Below, one piece after another: positions 1 to 9,250 of a DNA stretch of 64,000 nucleotides. Numbering within the stretch: the stretch's first letter is position 1; each line of letters opens with the position of its first letter. Under the pieces are notes generated by a model. It was not told the DNA's origin, made no database searches, and worked only from the letters and a program-made list of their open reading frames with translations. A program made the position numbers and the translations under genes. Source of the stretch: Vibrio ulleungensis (GTDB taxonomy: Bacteria; Pseudomonadota; Gammaproteobacteria; Enterobacterales; Vibrionaceae); contig NZ_JAFEUM010000004.1 in the NCBI RefSeq assembly GCF_016900875.1, positions 124,001 through 188,000 of the forward strand, in the 5' to 3' direction.

Positions 1-1268
1 CGGGTCATTTTTTATTGCTCTCTCCTGGTCAAGAATTTAAGCAGCAGCAATACTGGGATCTCACCTATTCGCCGACGATTTTAGATGAACAACAAGCGAA
101 AGAGGCGCTAATTGAAGAGTTGCAACAAGCCATTGCCTACCGTTTGATCGCGGACGTGCCTTTGGGTGCATTTTTGTCAGGCGGAGTCGATTCGAGTGCG
201 ATGGTTGCGTTAATTGCTCAGCAGCAGTCTAGCCCATTGCAAACCTGTTCGATTGGCTTTAGCGACAAACAATACGACGAATCTAGCTACGCAACCGCTA
301 TGGCTAAGCGATACAAAACCAATCACCACTCTCAAGAAGTCGACAGCAGTGAACTAATGGATTTATCAGCGCTGCAGGACATGTATGATCAACCCTTTGC
401 CGACAGTTCGTCCCTGCCAACCTGGAAAGTCTGCCAGATGGCACGAAAGCACGTCAAAGTCGCGATTTCGGGTGACGGTGGTGACGAACTTTTTGCAGGC
501 TATCGCCGTCATCGACTGCTACTTGCAGAAAACAAGATCAAAGGCAAAATCCCAGCGTCAATTCGTCAGCCTCTGTTTGGTACTTTAGGCAAATTGTACC
601 CGAAAATGGACTGGGCACCTCAGCCACTAAGGGCAAAAACAACCTTTCAATCCTTAGGCATGAGCATGTTAGATGGCTATGCGCACGGGATATCAAAGAT
701 GAGCGCGCCGTTAAGACACTCGCTGTACAGTCAGCAGTATATGAGTGATTTGCAAGGGTATAGCGCTAACGAGCACTTGCTTCGCTACAAAGACAGCTTA
801 CCCGATGATCCGCTGAAGCAAATCCAATATTTAGACTTCAAAACATGGTTGCCTGGCGACATCCTTACTAAGGTTGATAGAGCCAGTATGGCCACCTCAC
901 TGGAAGTGCGAGCCCCTCTGCTAGACCATAACTTTATTGAATGGGGTTTTGGCTTACCTTCTCATTTCAATATTCAGAAAGAACAAGGAAAATCGCTATT
1001 CAAGAAAAGCTTAGAACCTTGGGTCGACAACGATATTTTATATCGACCCAAAATGGGCTTTAGCATGCCAATTGCGAAGTGGTTTAGACATGAACTTGCA
1101 GATAAGCTTCGTCAAACCGTGTTATCCGAAGCGATGTTAGACAGCGGGCAGTTTGGCTCCCAGCAACTCAGCACGTTAGTCAATGATCATCAATCTGGGC
1201 GAAGCGATCATAGTGCAAGCTTGTGGTCGCTTTGGATGTACGCGCAGTTTTTGCAAGCGCAAGGGTAA
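1..1268 (+). CDS. Asparagine synthase-type amidotransferase, C-terminal part (5' end cut by window)
   Basis: The reading frame is open to the left edge, so only the C-terminal synthetase half is present; the N-terminal glutaminase domain must lie upstream. Seen: the PP-loop SGGVDSS about 55 residues into the visible part, GDGGDELFAGYRRHR, and KVDRASMATSLEVRAPLLD, all conserved in asparagine synthase B-type enzymes. The family adenylates a carboxylate with ATP and transfers ammonia from glutamine. Two glycosyltransferases follow closely on the same strand (20 and about 30 base gaps), so this copy probably amidates a sugar acid or a polysaccharide-linked substrate, as in exosortase-A-associated exopolysaccharide clusters, and does not make free asparagine. 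That role is inference. Family confidence is high, substrate unknown. Confidence 0.9.
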   Translation, partial: GHFLLLSPGQEFKQQQYWDLTYSPTILDEQQAKEALIEELQQAIAYRLIADVPLGAFLSGGVDSSAMVALIAQQQSSPLQTCSIGFSDKQYDESSYATAMAKRYKTNHHSQEVDSSELMDLSALQDMYDQPFADSSSLPTWKVCQMARKHVKVAISGDGGDELFAGYRRHRLLLAENKIKGKIPASIRQPLFGTLGKLYPKMDWAPQPLRAKTTFQSLGMSMLDGYAHGISKMSAPLRHSLYSQQYMSDLQGYSANEHLLRYKDSLPDDPLKQIQYLDFKTWLPGDILTKVDRASMATSLEVRAPLLDHNFIEWGFGLPSHFNIQKEQGKSLFKKSLEPWVDNDILYRPKMGFSMPIAKWFRHELADKLRQTVLSEAMLDSGQFGSQQLSTLVNDHQSGRSDHSASLWSLWMYAQFLQAQG

Positions 1269-1288
1269 GGGGTAAAGGTAATTAGCTT

Positions 1289-2500
1289 ATGCGCATTCTC
1301 ACTCTGACGTCACTGTTCCCAAGTAGTACCATGCCTTCGTTGGGTATTTTCATCGAAACTCGCATGAAGCAGTTAAAGCAACGTTTTCCTGATGTGACTG
1401 TCGATGTCGTCGCTCCTGTTCCGTGGTTTCCTTTAACCCATCCCAGGTTTGGTGACTACGCAAAATATGCAGCTGTGCCTAAGAAAGAAACTCGAAATGG
1501 CTTTACAGTCCATCACCCTCGCTACTTGGTGATCCCTGTCGTAGGTATGTATTTCACGCCCTTTTTTATGGCCTTAACACTGGTCGCCTTTTTCTTATCG
1601 CAAAAAATTAAGCAGCGCTACGATATTGTCGACGGGCACTACTACTACCCAGATGGTGTTGCCATTGCGTTAGTGTGCAAGATGTTGCGGATCCCTTTTA
1701 CACTTACCGCTCGTGGGACGGATATTAACCTCATCCCCGAATACAAACCGGCAAAAAAAATGATCCAGTATGCGATTCGACAATCCGACGCCAACCTAGC
1801 GGTGTGTCAGGCACTCGCAAACGAAATCGATCACCTTCAACCCTGCGACCCTTCAGCAGTAACACTAAGAAATGGCGTTGATCTGGAGTTATTTCGCTAT
1901 GCCGACCTTCAACAACAACACGTTTTACGTGAACAGTTAAATCTACCCCTAAATCAGCCGATTGCGGTTGCGGTTGGATGGCTGGTAGAACGCAAAGGAC
2001 AACATCTAATTGTTGAAGCTTTGGTTCAATGCCCCGAGCTACAACTGTATTTTATTGGTACAGGCGAGCAACAATCGATGCTAGAGCAGCGAGTGAAAGC
2101 ACTTGGCCTTGAAAGGCGATGTCATTTTGTCGGCTCTAAACCACAATCTGAACTTCGCGATTGGTTTGGTGCCGCTGACATGTCGATTCTTGCATCTAGT
2201 CGAGAGGGGTGGGCAAACGTTCTCCTCGAATCCATGGCATGCGGTACACCTGTTGTCGCGACAAACATTTGGGGCACACCCGAAATAGTTTCGACATTTG
2301 ATGCTGGTGTCCTAATCGAAAGAACCGTCGACGATATTGCCCGCGGCATTCAACGTTTGACCAATGAGCCGCGCAAGCGCCATAAAGTGCGACAACATGC
2401 CGAAAAGTTCTCTTGGGATGATACCTGCAATAAACTCTATCGCGTATTTGAACAGACGCTTAGCAATCGGTCTTCACAGCAAACCGCTTCACCCAATTAA
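1289..2500 (+). CDS. Glycosyltransferase family 4 (exopolysaccharide assembly)
   Basis: 403-residue GT-B fold glycosyltransferase. The N-terminal domain starts RILTLTSLFPSS and has a Gly-Ile-Phe-Ile-Glu acceptor-side motif. The C-terminal GT1/GT4 domain carries the retaining signature EGWANVLLESMACGTPVV, whose two Glu bind the nucleotide-sugar. There is no signal peptide; a hydrophobic stretch near residues 88-105 suggests association with the inner membrane. It lies 20 bases after the amidotransferase and 31 before the next glycosyltransferase, so an operon is likely. It would add a sugar to a lipid-linked oligosaccharide; donor and acceptor cannot be read from the sequence. Confidence 0.88.
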   Translation: MRILTLTSLFPSSTMPSLGIFIETRMKQLKQRFPDVTVDVVAPVPWFPLTHPRFGDYAKYAAVPKKETRNGFTVHHPRYLVIPVVGMYFTPFFMALTLVAFFLSQKIKQRYDIVDGHYYYPDGVAIALVCKMLRIPFTLTARGTDINLIPEYKPAKKMIQYAIRQSDANLAVCQALANEIDHLQPCDPSAVTLRNGVDLELFRYADLQQQHVLREQLNLPLNQPIAVAVGWLVERKGQHLIVEALVQCPELQLYFIGTGEQQSMLEQRVKALGLERRCHFVGSKPQSELRDWFGAADMSILASSREGWANVLLESMACGTPVVATNIWGTPEIVSTFDAGVLIERTVDDIARGIQRLTNEPRKRHKVRQHAEKFSWDDTCNKLYRVFEQTLSNRSSQQTASPN

Positions 2501-2531
2501 AGCCCGACATTAAACATGGAATGTATTTAGT

Positions 2532-3620
2532 ATGAGTCGTATTTGTCATCTGGTTTACAGCTTTGGAATTGGTGGATTAGAGAAACTGATCTTAGATATG
2601 GTGTGCGATTCTCATCAGCACTTTGAGCACCATATTGTCACGTTGACTCAAGCGGACCCTGCAATGATCGAATTACTTCCCTCCAACGTGCATATATACC
2701 AGCTAAACAAAGCGTCTGGGCACAGTATGTCGATTTATAGTACCCTCTATAAGCAACTAAAAATCATTCAGCCAGATACGCTACACTCCTATAACCTCGC
2801 GACAATAGAGTATCAATGGATAGCCGCTCTACTTAGGATCCCACGAAGAATCCACGCTGAACACGGTCGTGACAGCTACGATCCCGATGGTTCCAACAAC
2901 AAGTATCGACTGCTACGAAAACTATGCTCTCCCGTAGTACATAAATTTGTAGCCGTTTCCAAAGACCTTGGAGACTGGCTACAACAAGATGTGGGTCTGT
3001 CATTAAGAAAAGTTCAGGTTGTTCACAATGGCGTCGACACTAAGCATTTTTATGTCGAAACCAAACAGCGCAGCCCTAAATTCACCCTCGGACACGTAGC
3101 TCGAATGCAAGCCATAAAAAATCAAACCATGTTGTTGGATTCATACTCGCAGGCTTGTCATCAAGATGCTGATTTTGCGATCAACAGTCGCTTAGTGCTC
3201 GTAGGAGACGGACCTGAACTCACAGCGTTGAAACAGTATCAACAGGCTCTTCCACCTCTGGGGGAGGTTGTATTTGCTGGTGCGCAGATGGATGTAAAAC
3301 CTTACTACCAAAGTTTTGACCTGTTTATTCTTAGCTCAATTGCCGAAGGGATACCCGTCACTCTACTAGAGGCAATGTCAATGAAGGTGGCGCCTGTAGT
3401 GACAAACGTTGGCGGAATTAAAGAAGTAATAAAACATCAGCACAATGGTTTATTGATCGAAAGTGAGAACCGACCGCAACTCACAGAAGCCATATTGACC
3501 CTGTACAGTGAACCGCTCACAAGAGCAAGAATAGCAAAGCATGCCAGAGAGCATGTGGAGCAGAGTTACAGCAAACAGCAGATGTTAAGCCAATACTATC
3601 GGCTCTATGCTGCTAGCTAG
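2532..3620 (+). CDS. Glycosyltransferase family 4, PEP-CTERM/EpsH-system-like sugar transferase
   Basis: 362 residues. The N-terminal RICHLVYSFGIGGLEKLILDM stretch with its GGLE motif, and the C-terminal EGIPVTLLEAMSMKVAPVVTNVGG segment, mark a GT4 enzyme. The N-terminus resembles sugar transferases that accompany exosortase-A (XrtA/EpsH) loci; this is recognition from memory, not a search. It is the last gene of the rightward polysaccharide operon. Its stop codon overlaps the 3' end of the convergent MaoC gene by 8 bases, so no separate terminator fits between them. Donor sugar unknown. Confidence 0.87.
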   Translation: MSRICHLVYSFGIGGLEKLILDMVCDSHQHFEHHIVTLTQADPAMIELLPSNVHIYQLNKASGHSMSIYSTLYKQLKIIQPDTLHSYNLATIEYQWIAALLRIPRRIHAEHGRDSYDPDGSNNKYRLLRKLCSPVVHKFVAVSKDLGDWLQQDVGLSLRKVQVVHNGVDTKHFYVETKQRSPKFTLGHVARMQAIKNQTMLLDSYSQACHQDADFAINSRLVLVGDGPELTALKQYQQALPPLGEVVFAGAQMDVKPYYQSFDLFILSSIAEGIPVTLLEAMSMKVAPVVTNVGGIKEVIKHQHNGLLIESENRPQLTEAILTLYSEPLTRARIAKHAREHVEQSYSKQQMLSQYYRLYAAS

Positions 3621-4461
3621 CGCTAGTAATAACCTCTGCTTCTACAGCTGTGCGATCACCTTCCAGCGATAATGCCCAGCGATTCCCATCGACCAGAAGC
3701 GTTGCACTATTTGGCATTAATATAGGCTTGGTGAAGCGAAAGTTTGCTCGGCACAGCTGTTGGTTTTTTTGCGCACTCAAAATCACCGCGACTGAATACA
3801 TGCCATGAACAATTGGGCGCTTAAAACCGAACAACTTGGAGAGCCAAGGCGTCAGGTGTATGGGGTTGTAGTCCTTTGATATAGAAGCATAATCTCGGCC
3901 AACTCGCGACGAAAATGAAATCTCTTTGACCGTTGTCCAATCTGATGACTGCTGAGCAGTTTCGTTTTGGCGAGGCCGCCGTTTTGCCGATGTCTTATTG
4001 GTAATTTGAATATATCGGCTCACAAAACCTGCCACGATCTTTTGCTCGTTAACAAAGTTCACCACCAAATCAAATTGCAGACCTTTTTCACTCCAACATT
4101 GCTCCCCCAACGATACTTCGACTTGGTAGGCTGCACTTGGATCCAGCAAGGCATGCTGTTCAAACTCAATGGATACATGCACTAAGCCAAGTAGTTTAAT
4201 GGACAAACTTTTTTGAGATAGATAGCTCAGTTGCACTTGCTGTGTGGCCACAAACAAAAAGCTTAACGGTATCGAGTTATCTGAAAAGTTGAAGCATTGA
4301 CGGTAACGCTCAAGTTGCTGAGACTCAAATTTAAACTCGTTAATAGACCACTTACCTGCCGATAACGGCTGCCCTCTTACTGGCGTACTGCGTTGAGTCA
4401 GTGCCAAAAATGCCAGTCGAGTATTTGACGGAAGCTCAGAAAGTAAATACGTTGTAGTCAT
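3613..4461 (-). CDS. MaoC-like (R)-hydratase / dehydratase, hot-dog fold
   Basis: 282 residues. The C-terminal half contains the hydratase-2 motif, residues about 189-222: GRDYASISKDYNPIHLTPWL followed by a GF..PIVHGM segment, including the catalytic Asp and His of KDYNPIH. The N-terminal half is probably a degenerate second hot-dog domain. MaoC proteins hydrate trans-2-enoyl-CoA or enoyl-ACP. It is the last gene of a tight leftward operon after the DUF4136 lipoprotein (15-base gap) and an aldehyde dehydrogenase, pointing to acyl-chain metabolism, perhaps membrane-lipid or fatty-aldehyde handling. Substrate is inference. It overlaps the convergent glycosyltransferase by 8 bases. Confidence 0.85.
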   Translation of the reverse strand: MTTTYLLSELPSNTRLAFLALTQRSTPVRGQPLSAGKWSINEFKFESQQLERYRQCFNFSDNSIPLSFLFVATQQVQLSYLSQKSLSIKLLGLVHVSIEFEQHALLDPSAAYQVEVSLGEQCWSEKGLQFDLVVNFVNEQKIVAGFVSRYIQITNKTSAKRRPRQNETAQQSSDWTTVKEISFSSRVGRDYASISKDYNPIHLTPWLSKLFGFKRPIVHGMYSVAVILSAQKNQQLCRANFRFTKPILMPNSATLLVDGNRWALSLEGDRTAVEAEVITSAS

Positions 4462-4476
4462 CCTTTACCTTGTAAT

Positions 4477-5064
4477 CTATTGCGCAGCATCAGGCATTGA
4501 ATTTAGATAGCGTAACATTGATTCAATCCTATCTTGCATCAAACCGTTTTCTTCGTATTCTGGAGAGACCGGTCCCTGAGACATCGCGACCCAACGGCTT
4601 TGCATATCAGGGTTTGCAGAAAATAGCGCAAGAAGCACCGTACCTTTCTCGACCTGCACACCTTCTATCTCCTCGCTACCATCAATGTTTATTCCCGTAT
4701 TGAGTAACGTTTTTGCAAACAGCGCCACGTCAGACAGTTGCGATTCAATCGCAACGCCATAGCCTATAAGAAAATCTGGATTTTGCGAGAGCAATACTTC
4801 TTGATAGCCTTTATAGGCTAATTTGGCACGAATAGATTGTAACAGGTGAGCATCAATACTTTGCTCGTTGTAACTGTCGTCTAGAAAATTATTTCCAGAC
4901 TGAGGGTGCCATGCGTATCGGGTCGCATTATTAGGGATAAAACTAAGATCACCACTAGTGATCGTCGCTATAGGTAAACTAGGGATTTCTGGCTCTACCG
5001 TCGTTGTTACACAGCCCGATAATCCAATTACTATCCCGATAAATAACAACCACGATGCTTTCAT
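4477..5064 (-). CDS. DUF4136-type lipoprotein
   Basis: 195 residues with a signal peptide ending in the lipobox LSGC (Cys-17), so it should be lipid-anchored. The mature part fits the DUF4136 family: SLLQ-like helices, a DFLIGYGVAIES strand, and a length close to 200. Function of the family is unknown. It sits 8 bases after the aldehyde dehydrogenase and 15 before the MaoC hydratase, within one operon. The Cys is followed by Val, not Asp, which predicts transport to the outer membrane by Lol. The family call is moderately sure, the lipoprotein nature very sure. Confidence 0.8.
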   Translation of the reverse strand: MKASWLLFIGIVIGLSGCVTTTVEPEIPSLPIATITSGDLSFIPNNATRYAWHPQSGNNFLDDSYNEQSIDAHLLQSIRAKLAYKGYQEVLLSQNPDFLIGYGVAIESQLSDVALFAKTLLNTGINIDGSEEIEGVQVEKGTVLLALFSANPDMQSRWVAMSQGPVSPEYEENGLMQDRIESMLRYLNSMPDAAQ

Positions 5065-5072
5065 AACTATCC

Positions 5073-6515
5073 TTAACGAACAAAAAATCGACTGAAAAAT
5101 GACACTGCAAACTTCTTATGCAGAAGTAATAGTGCGCTTCTTGGTAACCAACTTGGTGTATGCATGACGGTTTTTGCTTTACTGAAAGTTTTAAAACCTT
5201 CAACGCCATGATAGTGACCCATACCTGATGGTCCGACACCACCAAAAGGAGCATCTTCTAAAGCAACGTGGATAACCGTGTCATTAATCGCGACGCCTCC
5301 GCTGTGGGTCTGCTTAAGCACTTGTGATTGTTCATGTTTATCATCACTAAAAAGATAGAGAGCAAGTGGACGGGGACGCTCATTAACATAGTCCAGCGCT
5401 TCAGACAGTGAGTCAACAGTCACAATAGGCAGTAACGGACCAAATATCTCGTCTTGCATGATGGTCATGCTATCGTTTACGTTCTTAACTAACGTTGGCT
5501 GCATCAAATAAGGCTGGTCGGCGTTTGATAACGAAGCATCTAACGATATTAATTGTGCCCCTTTTTGCTCAGCATCAGGTAAATAGCTTTGCAAGCGCTC
5601 CCACTGACGCTGGTTAATAATGGCCGTCAGTTCGCCACTCTTTTTCATCGATTGAAGATAGCGTTTGGAAAATTTTTCGATGAATGCGTCTTCAAGCGAT
5701 TTTGGCAGCAAAACGTAATCAGGTGATACACAAATCTGGCCACCATTTAAACACTTTCCAAACAACAAGGCGTCGACAGCTTTGTCGAGCTTCCCTTTGT
5801 CCGTGATGATAGCAGGTGATTTACCGCCTAGCTCTAGAGTCACTGGCGTGAGGTTTTCAGCCGCCGCTTTTGCCACGAGCTTGCCAACTGCAGTAGACCC
5901 AGTAAACAACAGATGATCAAAAGGTAATGCACTAAACTCACTTGCGACATTGGGCCCACCTTCAATTAGGCAGACTACGTCTTCCAAACCTTTAAACAAC
6001 GAGCGTAATGCTAAATTGGTGTGAGGCGTAAACTCTGAAAGCTTAATCATCACCGTATTACCAGCCGCAAGCGCTATGATCGTAGGCGAAATGGCTAAAA
6101 TGATCGGGAAATTCCATGGAGAGATAATCCCAACAACACCCAAAGGTTGGTAAGTCACTTTGACACTTGATGGCGTAAACATAAGCCCAGCATGACGTTT
6201 CTCGGGCTTCATCCACTTAGACAGTTTATTTTGCGTATACTTCGCCTGCTGAACACTTGGCATGACGTCCGCCATAAGCGAATCAAATTCAGTTCGGTGA
6301 CCGTAATCTTTGCACAGAGCCTCGACAAGCCGTTGCTTATTATCCAACAAATTTTGCTGTAAAGTGCGGATTCGCTCTGTTCGGGTCTCTAAACTAGGGT
6401 AACGTTGCTGTGCATAGACGTGCTGAGAGCGTTTGAAAAGCTGCTGTAAGCTCAATGATTGCTGACCCTCTAGAAATGAGAGCGTTTCAATCGGTTTATC
6501 TGTCTGTGCGTTCAT
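5073..6515 (-). CDS. Aldehyde dehydrogenase, coniferyl-aldehyde dehydrogenase type
   Basis: 480 residues, the usual length for the class-3-like CALDH group. Seen: the NAD-binding GSTAVGK segment, the ELGGKSPAI motif containing the general-base Glu, and the nucleophile Cys in NGGQICVSPDYVLLP. The C-terminus has a hydrophobic tail (LPRSALLLLHKKFAVSFFSRF) that may anchor it to the membrane, as in fatty aldehyde dehydrogenases. It oxidises an aldehyde to the acid with NAD(P). It is first in an operon with a lipoprotein and a MaoC hydratase, so a long-chain aldehyde is a better guess than coniferyl aldehyde. Start is ATG. The 117-base gap upstream should hold the promoter. Confidence 0.9.
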   Translation of the reverse strand: MNAQTDKPIETLSFLEGQQSLSLQQLFKRSQHVYAQQRYPSLETRTERIRTLQQNLLDNKQRLVEALCKDYGHRTEFDSLMADVMPSVQQAKYTQNKLSKWMKPEKRHAGLMFTPSSVKVTYQPLGVVGIISPWNFPIILAISPTIIALAAGNTVMIKLSEFTPHTNLALRSLFKGLEDVVCLIEGGPNVASEFSALPFDHLLFTGSTAVGKLVAKAAAENLTPVTLELGGKSPAIITDKGKLDKAVDALLFGKCLNGGQICVSPDYVLLPKSLEDAFIEKFSKRYLQSMKKSGELTAIINQRQWERLQSYLPDAEQKGAQLISLDASLSNADQPYLMQPTLVKNVNDSMTIMQDEIFGPLLPIVTVDSLSEALDYVNERPRPLALYLFSDDKHEQSQVLKQTHSGGVAINDTVIHVALEDAPFGGVGPSGMGHYHGVEGFKTFSKAKTVMHTPSWLPRSALLLLHKKFAVSFFSRFFVR

Positions 6516-6632
6516 GCAAAATTTCCCTCAACTGGATGCTGGTTGGCGTCACAAGGCCTAACACAATCAAGATGTTATATTAAGCCAACCGCCTCCCAGA
6601 AGCCAAGTTAAGTTCTAGTTTACACTGTAAAA

Positions 6633-8993
6633 CTACTTTCTAAGTGCGTTCAGTTTTGCTTGCGCAATCCCATAAACCGTATTGATTGGATAGCTGCCCT
6701 CGTCACTTGCAACGCCAGCTTCTATTCCCATGAAAAGCTCAACAGCTTCTTCTACACGATCTATAGCGTATATAGTGAATGTACCCTTCTCTATCGCGGT
6801 GACAATATCACTTCGCAGCATCAAATTTTGCACATTCGACCTTGGAATAATCACTCCCTGAGCATTATTCCGCCCTTTTATTCGGCAAACATCGAAAAAA
6901 CCTTCGATCTTTTCATTCACGCCACCTATTGGCTGAGCTTCACCAAACTGATTCATGGAACCGGTGATCGCTAACTCCTGCCTCACTTCTCTCTTGGCAA
7001 AGGCCGACACGACGGCGCAGAACTCTGCCATACTTGCGCTGTCACCATCGACGCCTCCATAAGATTGCTCAAAGGTTATCGTCGTAGTCAGTGGTACTTT
7101 GGCGGTTTTTCCAAAGACGGTACGCATATAAGCGGACAAGATCATCACACCCTTAGAATGAATACTGCCCCCAAGATCGACCTGTCGCTCAATATCGATC
7201 ACCTCCCCTTCACCGTATGACGTGGTGGCGGTGATTCGATTTGGCGCGCCAAAGGCATGGTCAATTGTTGCCAAAACCGACAGCGCATTCACTTGTCCAA
7301 CTGCCACACCTTCAGTACGCATCAGTGTGGTGCCGTTAACAAACGACTCCATAACACCTTCTTGCATTCGGCTAACACGTGATTCCTGATTCGCCAACGC
7401 TTGTTCCACGTGCGAGCTTACGATCCGTTTCGCGTTGGCCGCTTTCGCAACGTAGTTGGTTTCGCGAAGCAAATTGGCAATATGCGCCGAGTGAAGCGAC
7501 AATTTTGTTTGGCTACCACTGCGACGAGCGCTGTGCTCGATGATTCTTTCAATGGCTTTGACGTCGCAATGCAACAATTTATTGTCGTGGACTATGCTTG
7601 AGATAAAACGAGCGTAGTGCATTTCGCTCGACTCGTTACGATCCATTTCGTCTTCAAAATCAGCCGTAACTCTAAATAACTCAGAGAACTCCGCGTCGTA
7701 CTGCTGCAAAAGCTGATAAGTTCGATAGTCGCCAAACAAGATAATTTTAATGTCTAGTGGAATCGGCTCTGGATCAAGAGATACAGTGCCGGTCAAGGTC
7801 ACTTCTTTTTCCAGTGAGGTCAAGCTGAGTGAGCGTGAGCGAAGTGCGCGTTTCAGACCTTCCCACACGTAAGGCTGTTCTAACACTTTCACCGCATCCA
7901 TTAACAGCACACCGCCATTAGCGCGGTGCAGTGCGCCAGGACGGATCAAAGAGAAATCAGTAAATACCGTGCCCTTAAATGTTGCTGTTTCAATATAACC
8001 AAACAGAGAGTGATAGTTTGGACTTTCTTCCACAATAACAGGAAGTTGAGACTCAGTTTGACTGACTAACACATTAATTTTGTAGCGCCTTGGAAGACGT
8101 TTATCGAGTGATGCACCAGCAATATCCGCTTGCTCGTTGCCTTCTTCGAGAAATATATCGACGTTTTCAATCACATCAGTTCGCAGGGCTTTAAGGTAGT
8201 GTTTTATCTCGGAGTAGTTCTCGTATTTAGTGATCAACTCTTCAACTAAGTGCCCTGCCACTTGATCTGCGCGTTGGTTATTGAGGCGCTTAATCTTGTT
8301 AGCGTAGTCTTCTTCCCAATCGGTAAATACTCTCACCATTTCACGTAGCAGCGATTCCAACTCATCAATGTTTTGATCAAACAACTCCTGTTCTTTTTTA
8401 GGAAGTTGATCAAAAGACTCTTCGGTGTGTTGCTCTTCGCCATTTAGCGCCACAAATTGATAGTCACCTTGCGGAGTGATAGAAAGGCTAATGGCCTTTT
8501 CTTTGGCCATAGCAGTCATTTTTTCAAGCTCTTGAGCTTGTTTGGTGGCCAGTTGATTTTTGAGTTGTTCGGAGCGAGAAAAGTACATTTCGTTGTCAAA
8601 CGCTAAAGGCATCGCTTTAAGCAACTTCTCCATCAGCTTTTCACAATCGGTTTTTAACAGCGAACCAATACCACTTGGCAGTTTGAGAACTTTAGGGGTT
8701 CGTATATCGTCGAAGTTAGCCACATAACACCAGTCGGCTAATTCGCCATTTTGATGTGGATTGCGCTTTAAATAACGCAGGATCATGGTGCGCTTACCCA
8801 ACCCATTGCGACCAATCGCATAAATGTTGTAGCCTTTTTCTTTGATCGACATGGCAAATTCTACGGCTTTTTGCGCGCGTTCCTGTCCTACGATTTCGTT
8901 TATAGGAACAATATCTTTTGTCGACTTAGCAGGAAGGTTAGTTAGGTCTGAGTGTTGATATACCTCTGAAGCAACTAGCTTATTTATCCCCAT
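6633..8993 (-). CDS. Lon-like ATP-dependent protease (AAA_32 / AsrA-LonB type)
   Basis: 786 residues. The order is an N-terminal AAA part (Walker A-like GRNGLGKRT near residue 62), a long coiled-coil insertion (about 140-290), Walker-B-like NGGVLLMDA, and a C-terminal Lon protease domain. The Ser-Lys dyad is visible: Ser in GGVDGDSASMAEF and Lys in GGVNEKIEGFF. It lacks the N-terminal LAN domain of housekeeping Lon. It matches Lon-family proteins of about 800 residues such as Pseudomonas AsrA. Role: cytosolic protein quality control, possibly heat-stress linked. The Walker A ends in Lys-Arg-Thr and Walker B in Asp-Ala, which I believe is usual for this subfamily. ATG start with GAGGA 7 bases upstream. 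Confidence 0.9.
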   Translation of the reverse strand: MGINKLVASEVYQHSDLTNLPAKSTKDIVPINEIVGQERAQKAVEFAMSIKEKGYNIYAIGRNGLGKRTMILRYLKRNPHQNGELADWCYVANFDDIRTPKVLKLPSGIGSLLKTDCEKLMEKLLKAMPLAFDNEMYFSRSEQLKNQLATKQAQELEKMTAMAKEKAISLSITPQGDYQFVALNGEEQHTEESFDQLPKKEQELFDQNIDELESLLREMVRVFTDWEEDYANKIKRLNNQRADQVAGHLVEELITKYENYSEIKHYLKALRTDVIENVDIFLEEGNEQADIAGASLDKRLPRRYKINVLVSQTESQLPVIVEESPNYHSLFGYIETATFKGTVFTDFSLIRPGALHRANGGVLLMDAVKVLEQPYVWEGLKRALRSRSLSLTSLEKEVTLTGTVSLDPEPIPLDIKIILFGDYRTYQLLQQYDAEFSELFRVTADFEDEMDRNESSEMHYARFISSIVHDNKLLHCDVKAIERIIEHSARRSGSQTKLSLHSAHIANLLRETNYVAKAANAKRIVSSHVEQALANQESRVSRMQEGVMESFVNGTTLMRTEGVAVGQVNALSVLATIDHAFGAPNRITATTSYGEGEVIDIERQVDLGGSIHSKGVMILSAYMRTVFGKTAKVPLTTTITFEQSYGGVDGDSASMAEFCAVVSAFAKREVRQELAITGSMNQFGEAQPIGGVNEKIEGFFDVCRIKGRNNAQGVIIPRSNVQNLMLRSDIVTAIEKGTFTIYAIDRVEEAVELFMGIEAGVASDEGSYPINTVYGIAQAKLNALRK

Positions 8994-9250
8994 AACTTCA
9001 TCCTCTCTTTTCTAAAAGTATACACAATAGACAATCGAAGGACGCCAACTTGGCGAGATTCCCCAACATTAAGACAAATGGTGTGTCGATTAACCTATAG
9101 AAACCCAATTAGTTTAAGTTTATCAAGACGATGAGAAGGATTAGGCGATTTTGTGGTGCAATTGAGAGACTCAACCGTTTGATTGGTCAAATATCCAACG
9201 AAACGGCGCATGAAAAATCATCTGTTGCCGGTTTAAGAGTTAAAACCGTG

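Noticed and set aside
6660..6974. 104-codon plus-strand frame in the Lon-like gene
   Set aside because: Antisense to the conserved catalytic protease domain, no independent signals.
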